DNA of 6,367 bases from Candidatus Bipolaricaulota bacterium (GTDB lineage: Bacteria > Bipolaricaulota > Bipolaricaulia > UBA7950 > UBA9294), in assembly GCA_021159105.1 (NCBI GenBank), contig JAGGSM010000119.1, positions 1 through 6,367 of the forward strand, in the 5' to 3' direction. A program made the translations under genes and the position numbers. Below the pieces are notes generated by a model. The model searched no databases and was not told the origin of the DNA. It was given only the letters and a program-made list of their open reading frames with translations. Shown here piece after piece: positions 1 through 6,367 of this stretch (positions are counted from its first letter, which is position 1; every line of letters starts with the position of its first letter).

Positions 1-243
1 GACCTGCAGGATCTGCTCCTCATCTGCCGCAGGCACGGTTCGGGCTGGCAGCCGTGCGGAAACCCAGTGAAGGACGCGATGATAACAAAGATCAACGAGA
101 GAACCAGGAACGTCATCGCTGTCCTCTACGCCCCCGCCGACGCGGATCAGGACGATCTATCCACTTGGGCAGAGAGGTTCGCCCAGCTCCTGACAGAACA
201 CTGCAAGGCACAACGGAGCGGTTACCTCATCGTTGATGGGTAG
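1..243 (+). CDS. C-terminal end of an unidentified protein, possibly B3/4 (PheRS beta-like) domain
   Basis: The reading frame is open from base 1 and stops at TAG 241-243, giving 80 residues with no start in view, so the gene begins left of the window. The translation looks like real protein: a segment with GNPVKDAMITKINERTRNV, then a hydrophobic strand (VIAVLYAP), an amphipathic helix (LSTWAERFAQLLTEHC) and a final strand ending GYLIVDG. The pattern TKI-x-E-x-TRNV, then a strand, a helix and a last strand, resembles from memory the end of B3/4 domains. These are found in the beta subunit of phenylalanyl-tRNA synthetase and in stand-alone proteins thought to bind or edit tRNA. That identification is an inference from a short tail. 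An internal ATG at 79 could start a 54-residue peptide, but the protein-like sequence before it argues for a fragment of a longer gene. Its last 22 bases overlap the 3' end of the minus-strand membrane protein gene (222-440). Confidence 0.65.
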   Translation, partial: DLQDLLLICRRHGSGWQPCGNPVKDAMITKINERTRNVIAVLYAPADADQDDLSTWAERFAQLLTEHCKAQRSGYLIVDG

Positions 244-440
244 GTCTCTACATGACGGCTCTTGCGGCGATACCTGCGCGCGATGAGGATCGCCAGGGTG
301 AGAAGAGCGAGGCCGATGACGATGAGGATCGACGCCACCGCCGAGGTGGGGCGGGCGATCATGAACCCGACCACCAGCCCGACAAGCGCCGATCCTATCC
401 CCAAAACAGAGGAATACAAGAGGAACAGTCCCATCTTCAT
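222..440 (-). CDS. Small two-helix membrane protein, function unknown
   Basis: The gene encodes 72 residues. Two hydrophobic segments are clear: about residues 4-29, with a G-x-x-x-G (GLVVG, 21-25) that could pack helices, and about 33-54. A short turn with R30 and P31 separates them, and a basic tail follows (RRYRRKSRH, 55-63). The positive-inside rule puts both ends in the cytoplasm as a helical hairpin. I recognise no family. Holins and small envelope stress proteins have this shape, but nothing else supports those roles. The start at 440 is preceded on the minus strand by AAGAGGG about seven bases away, a plausible ribosome binding site; a second ATG two codons later is possible. The gene begins 24 bases after the stop of the SurA-like gene, so the two are probably cotranscribed and this protein may act at the membrane with it. 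Its 3' end overlaps the convergent gene at 1-243. Confidence 0.7.
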   Translation of the reverse strand: MKMGLFLLYSSVLGIGSALVGLVVGFMIARPTSAVASILIVIGLALLTLAILIARRYRRKSRHVETYPSTMR

Positions 441-464
441 CCCAGAGCCCTCTTCGGTGTAGTG

Positions 465-1256
465 CTAAAACAGGATCTGTATATCCGCTGCAGCCTTCAC
501 ACCATCGAACCAGCTGTTCCACCGATCCCCCTTTGCCTTGTTCAGCAGGTTGTCGTGGATGCTGGCAGAGACATCGGACAGCGGCTTCACAGTACCGTCA
601 TCATTCGTGTAGTCCGCCTGATGCGCGTCGTAGTACGCCTGCACGTCATCATCGCTCACCGTTACATCCGCAGTGACGGATTCCTGCAGTGCCTGCACCA
701 TCAGCTGCTCCCGGTAGCTCTGCGCGAGGCGCGTTTTGTAGTCCTCCAGGGATGAACCCTGCTGCTTGAGGGCGGAATCTATCTGGTCCATCGTCATCTG
801 GTTCTGCTGCAGCACCTGGTCTAGGTGTGAAGCCACCTGATCTGTGACCTTGGACTCATCCGCCTTCATCCCCAGGGCCTTCGCCTGCTGTACCATGAGG
901 CGGCTATCGATAATCCTGTCGAGCACGTCCCGCTGATACCGATCGAGGAACGCCTTCCCCTCTGGGGTCGACAGGAGCGTCTGTCCGAACGCCTGTGGAA
1001 GCTGAGAGAAGAGCGTCTGGAAGATCTGAGATATCCCAGCAGCACCCTCCAGGGTCTCCATTGTGATCTGTTCACCGTTTACAACGGCGGCGATCTTGAC
1101 AGACTCTGTCTGTGTGCTCGTGGGGGTAGACTCCCCTTGAGCCAGTGCAACGAGTGCAAATAGCGAAGTGAGTGTTAATCCAACCAGGAACAACAGCGAT
1201 GCCTTTTTCACGTGAAGCCTCCGTTTCATTCCAAATTTGGGATGATCGTGCTTCAT
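465..1256 (-). CDS. Exported SurA N-terminal domain-like chaperone without a rotamase domain
   Basis: From the ATG at 1256 the product is 263 residues. A basic stretch (MKRRLHVKK, 10-18) and a hydrophobic core (about 19-38) form a signal peptide or membrane anchor, with a good signal peptidase I site after ALA (residue 39). A Ser/Thr/Gln-rich linker follows. The SurA_N-type signature comes next: VVNGEQIT (58-65), then the helix VLDRIIDSRLMVQQAKALGM (111-130) and further helices to about 195. Members bind unfolded exported proteins outside the membrane; many also carry a parvulin prolyl isomerase domain. Here VTVSDDDVQAYYDAHQADY, which normally leads into that domain, is followed within about ten residues by the closing C-terminal helix (SDVSASIHDNLL...WNSWFDGVK...IQILF). 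The rotamase is therefore absent, leaving a chaperone-only form. The start is uncertain. The longest frame begins at TTG 1289, ATG 1256 has a weak AGAGCGG upstream, and ATG 1229 would give a more typical signal peptide but has no usable binding site. The gene is divergent from uvrB. Confidence 0.85.
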   Translation of the reverse strand: MKHDHPKFGMKRRLHVKKASLLFLVGLTLTSLFALVALAQGESTPTSTQTESVKIAAVVNGEQITMETLEGAAGISQIFQTLFSQLPQAFGQTLLSTPEGKAFLDRYQRDVLDRIIDSRLMVQQAKALGMKADESKVTDQVASHLDQVLQQNQMTMDQIDSALKQQGSSLEDYKTRLAQSYREQLMVQALQESVTADVTVSDDDVQAYYDAHQADYTNDDGTVKPLSDVSASIHDNLLNKAKGDRWNSWFDGVKAAADIQILF

Positions 1257-1321
1257 ATTCCGCTCTTTTTCAAGGATGAGAGATGTCAAAGCTGTTGATC
1301 GGCTCGTAGATAACGGCTACC
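1257..1321. promoter_or_regulatory. Divergent spacer between the SurA-like gene and uvrB
   Basis: These 65 bases must hold at least the 5' signals of both divergent genes unless the promoters lie inside the coding regions. I see no convincing sigma-70 promoter. On + the best pair is TGTCAA (1284-1289) and TAGATA (1307-1312), 17 bases apart. It matches consensus poorly and would put the transcript start almost at the uvrB ATG. On the minus strand a perfect TTGACA (1289-1284) has no matching -10 at 16-18 bases. No SOS operator of either the CTGT-N8-ACAG or the GAAC-N4-GTTC type is visible, so LexA control of uvrBA is not supported by this spacer. Confidence 0.35.
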
Positions 1322-3336
1322 ATGTACACTAGGATGCAGACGCTAAAGGTGGGAGAGAGAGCGGGGTTTCGCATTGCCCAGCATATGAAGCCGCAGGGGG
1401 ATCAACCGCAGGCGATCGAGCAGTTGACGGAAGGGATCCTCGCTGGGGAGAAGTTCCAGACGCTCCTCGGTGCAACGGGAACGGGGAAGACGTTCACCAT
1501 CGCCAACGTGATCCAGAACGTGCAGCGCCCGACGCTCGTCATGGCACACAACAAGACCCTCGTCGCACAGTTGACGAACGAGTTTCGGGAGCTGTTCCCG
1601 GAGAACGCCGTCCACTACTTCGTCTCCTACTACGACTACTACCAGCCAGAGGCGTACATCCCGCAGACCGACACCTACATCGAGAAGGACTCCTCGATCA
1701 ACGATGAGATCGACCGCATGCGACACGCCGCCACCTCAGCGCTGTTCGAGCGGCGGGATGTGATCATCGTCGCCTCCGTCTCCTGCATCTACGGCCTCGG
1801 CTCGCCGGCGAACTACCGCGATATGTCGATCACCCTCGATCGAGGGAGCGTGCACGAACGGGACGATGTGATGCGCAGGCTGGTCGGCTTGCAGTACACG
1901 AGAAACGAGATCGGCTTCGAGCGAGGGACTTTCCGCGCCCGTGGCGATACGCTGGAGATCATCCCCGCCTATCAGGAGGACATCGTGCGTATCGAGTTCT
2001 TCGGCGATGAGGTCGAGCGAATCATCATCCTCGATCCGATCAGCGGACACCCGAAGCGCGAGGAAGAGGAGATCACGATCTACCCGGCATCGCACTTCAT
2101 CACCCCGAGCGAGAGGATGCAGCACGCCACAGAGGCGATCGAGGAGGAGCTGGAGGAGCGGTTGGAGGAGCTGAAGGCGGAGGGGAAGCTGCTCGAGGCA
2201 CAGCGCCTCGGTCAACGCACCCGCTACGACCTGGAGATGATGCAGGAGATGGGCTATTGCTCGGGGATCGAGAACTACTCACGTCACCTAGATGGCCGCT
2301 CCCCCGGCCAGCCGCCATCGGTGCTGATCGACTACTTCCCATCCGACTTTCTGATGGTGATCGATGAATCGCACCAGACGATCCCGCAGGTGCGCGGGAT
2401 GTACAACGGGGACCGCTCGCGCAAGCTAACGCTAGTCGACTACGGCTTCCGCCTCCCCTCGGCGCTCGACAACCGCCCGCTGATGTTCCCCGAGTTCGAG
2501 GAGCGATTGAACCAGGTGATCTTCACCTCGGCGACACCTGGTCCGTACGAGCTGAGCCACTCCAAGCGCGTGATCGAGCAGATCATCCGCCCCACCGGCC
2601 TCGTCGATCCGGAACTGGTGATCCATCCAGTGACCGGGCAGGTCGATCACCTGATCGAGCAGGTGCGGATCGTGGTCGAGCGGAGTGAGCGGGTCCTCGT
2701 CACCACCCTCACCAAGCGAATGGCCGAGGATCTGACGGAGTACCTCGTCGACCTCGGCGTGCGGGCGCGCTACCTGCACTCGGAGATCGATACGCTCGAA
2801 CGGATCGAGATCCTGCGCGACCTCCGCCTCGGCAAGTTCGACGTCCTCGTGGGGATCAACCTCCTGCGCGAGGGGCTCGATCTGCCGGAGGTGTCGCTCG
2901 TGGCGATCCTCGATGCCGATAAGGAGGGGTTCCTCCGCTCCGGCACGTCGCTCATCCAGACGATCGGGCGGGCGGCGAGGAACGTGCGAGGGAAGGTGAT
3001 CCTGTACGCCGATGTGATGACCGACTCCATCCGCTACGCGATCGATGAGACCAACCGGCGCAGGAAGATCCAGATCGCCTACAACGAGGAGCACGGGATC
3101 ACCCCAAAGACGATCGAGCGAAACATCGCCGATATCGCCCAGGCGATAAACGCACCACAGGCGGCAGTGCCGCGATCGGCAGTGCCAACGCAAGATGAGC
3201 TACAGCAAATCTCGCCTTCGGAGATTCTGCAGACGATTGAGAGGTTGAAGACAGAGATGCAGCGGGCCGCTGACAACTTGGAGTTCGAACATGCGGCGAC
3301 ATTGCGCGATGAGATAAGGCGCTTGAGGAAGAAGCT

Positions 3337-3340
<4 letters not shown>
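1322..3340 (+). CDS. uvrB: UvrABC excinuclease subunit B (damage-verifying helicase-like ATPase)
   Basis: UvrB is the central subunit of nucleotide excision repair in the cytoplasm. UvrA loads it at a lesion, it inserts a beta-hairpin between the strands, and it recruits UvrC for incision. At 672 residues the length is normal. Visible landmarks in order are KPQGDQP near the N-terminus (23-29), Walker A GATGTGKT (50-57), the aromatic beta-hairpin from YYDYYQPEAY to IEKD (about 103-123), and Walker B DESH (348-351). Then come FTSATPGPYE (401-410), GINLLREGLDLPEV (511-524), the arginine-finger motif QTIGRAARN (546-554), and a C-terminal UVR helical pair (about 635-670) that contacts UvrC. A variable linker rich in Ala and Pro (about 608-622) precedes the UVR motif. 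The start is not settled. ATG 1322 and ATG 1334 both lack a clear ribosome binding site, and GTG 1349 or ATG 1385 would remove an N-terminal extension of about 9 or 21 residues. The stop overlaps the start of uvrA. Confidence 0.98.
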
Positions 3341-6175
<2,835 letters not shown>

Positions 6176-6177
<2 letters not shown>

Positions 6178-6276
6178 GGATGCGGAGAGGAAAGCGCACG
6201 AGTGACCCATCCCGCCTCCGCAGCGAACAACCATCCGGGGATCCTGTGCAAATCCTCGGACTTAGCCCGCATCCCT
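6176..6276 (+). other. Inverted repeat and nested hairpin after uvrA; possible structured RNA
   Basis: AGGGATGCGG (6176-6185) is the exact reverse complement of CCGCATCCCT (6267-6276), a 10-bp stem closing 81 bases. Inside it TCCGGGGAT (6234-6242) pairs with ATCCTCGGA (6252-6260) as nine pairs, one of them G-U, around a nine-base loop. The left outer arm starts within the uvrA stop codon. A competing pairing exists: TGCGGAG (6181-6187) with CTCCGCA (6216-6222). No T-run follows either hairpin, so a standard intrinsic terminator is not supported. I do not recognise a known riboswitch or ncRNA class, and no tRNA fold fits. It may be a 3' UTR structure of uvrBA, a leader element of the next gene, or chance. 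Confidence 0.4.
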
Positions 6277-6295
6277 GTTCACTCAAGAAGGATCC

Positions 6296-6325
6296 ATGTC
6301 TACTCTTCGATGCTCCAAGGCATAA
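6296..6325 (+). CDS. Possible nine-codon leader peptide upstream of the right-edge gene
   Basis: ATG 6296 opens a nine-codon frame (MSTLRCSKA) ending at TAA 6323-6325, 30 bases before the start of the next gene. AAGAAGG (6285-6291) lies four bases upstream and could serve as its ribosome binding site. The codons show no run of one amino acid as classical attenuator peptides do. A frame this short with a purine-rich stretch before it arises easily by chance, so this is a low-confidence call. Confidence 0.12.
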   Translation: MSTLRCSKA

Positions 6326-6344
6326 TCGTAGTAAACAAACCTAC

Positions 6345-6351
6345 AGGAGGT
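6345..6351 (+). promoter_or_regulatory. Strong Shine-Dalgarno of the right-edge gene
   Basis: AGGAGGT is a near-perfect match to the 16S rRNA tail, and AGGAGG ends five bases before ATG 6356. It is by far the strongest ribosome binding site in the window and decides the start of the gene running off the right edge. It suggests a well-expressed product. A CATAAT (6321-6326) upstream could be a -10 box, but I find no -35 partner 16-18 bases before it. Confidence 0.8.
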
Positions 6352-6355
6352 AGCA

Positions 6356-6367
6356 ATGGCAAGGAAG
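6356..6367 (+). CDS. Start of an unidentified gene truncated by the right edge
   Basis: Only four codons are visible, M-A-R-K, before the window ends. The strong AGGAGG just upstream makes this a real start with good confidence. The product cannot be identified: several highly expressed translation and nucleoid proteins begin with MARK or similar, but four residues are not evidence. The 178-base gap after uvrA suggests it has its own promoter rather than being the third gene of the uvrBA operon. Confidence 0.7.

Noticed and set aside
252..755. 167-residue + strand frame across the SurA-like and small membrane protein genes
   Set aside because: Its translation has no recognisable domain and is rich in His, Arg and Asp as expected of an antisense shadow, while the minus-strand frames have signal, membrane and SurA features.
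1284..1289. TTGACA on the minus strand as a -35 box for the SurA-like gene
   Set aside because: At 16, 17 and 18 bases downstream the sequence is AAGAGC, AGAGCG or GAGCGG, nothing like TATAAT; the nearest AT-rich candidate, GAATAT, is 23 bases away. The same bases also contain the doubtful TTG start.
2432..3193. 253-residue minus-strand frame inside uvrB
   Set aside because: It lies wholly opposite conserved helicase motifs of uvrB, is rich in Asp, His and Arg typical of antisense frames in GC-rich genes, and has no family resemblance.
6234..6260. Intrinsic terminator for uvrBA
   Set aside because: The stem is good, but the bases after it (CTTAGCCCGC) contain no T-run, so it does not meet the usual definition.
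6234..6262. tRNA T-arm-like sequence near GTGCAAATCC
   Set aside because: The loop would be 9-11 bases rather than 7, there is no TTC motif, and no matching D-arm, anticodon arm or acceptor stem is present.

Overview
This window is bacterial chromosomal DNA. By eye it is moderately GC-rich, near 60%; I did not count it. Its core is the nucleotide excision repair operon uvrB-uvrA, complete and intact on the + strand (1322-6177). No gene here fixes the phylum. The uvrBA order, the exported SurA-type protein and the GC content fit many bacteria, so I do not name a taxon.

Layout, left to right. (1) Positions 1-243 on + hold the 3' end of a gene that enters from the left edge. Its C-terminus weakly resembles B3/4-type domains. 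(2) On the minus strand, a secreted or lipid-facing SurA N-terminal-like chaperone gene (465-1256) is followed 24 bases later by a gene for a small two-helix membrane protein (222-440). They look like a two-gene operon for the cell envelope, and its last gene runs tail-to-tail into the left-edge gene with a 22-base overlap. (3) A short divergent spacer (1257-1321) separates that operon from uvrB. (4) uvrB and uvrA overlap by four bases (ATGA) and are probably translationally coupled. UvrA dimers find lesions and load UvrB, which opens the DNA and marks the site for UvrC; uvrC is not in this window. (5) After uvrA come 178 non-coding bases with a 10-bp inverted repeat that encloses a second hairpin. 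Next is a strong AGGAGG ribosome binding site and the first four codons (M-A-R-K) of a gene that leaves the right edge.

The window is mostly ordinary housekeeping sequence. I see no phage, transposon, CRISPR, toxin-antitoxin or defence module. The most unexplained structure is the folded-looking stretch after uvrA (6176-6276). Next are the SurA-like protein that lacks a rotamase domain and its small membrane partner.
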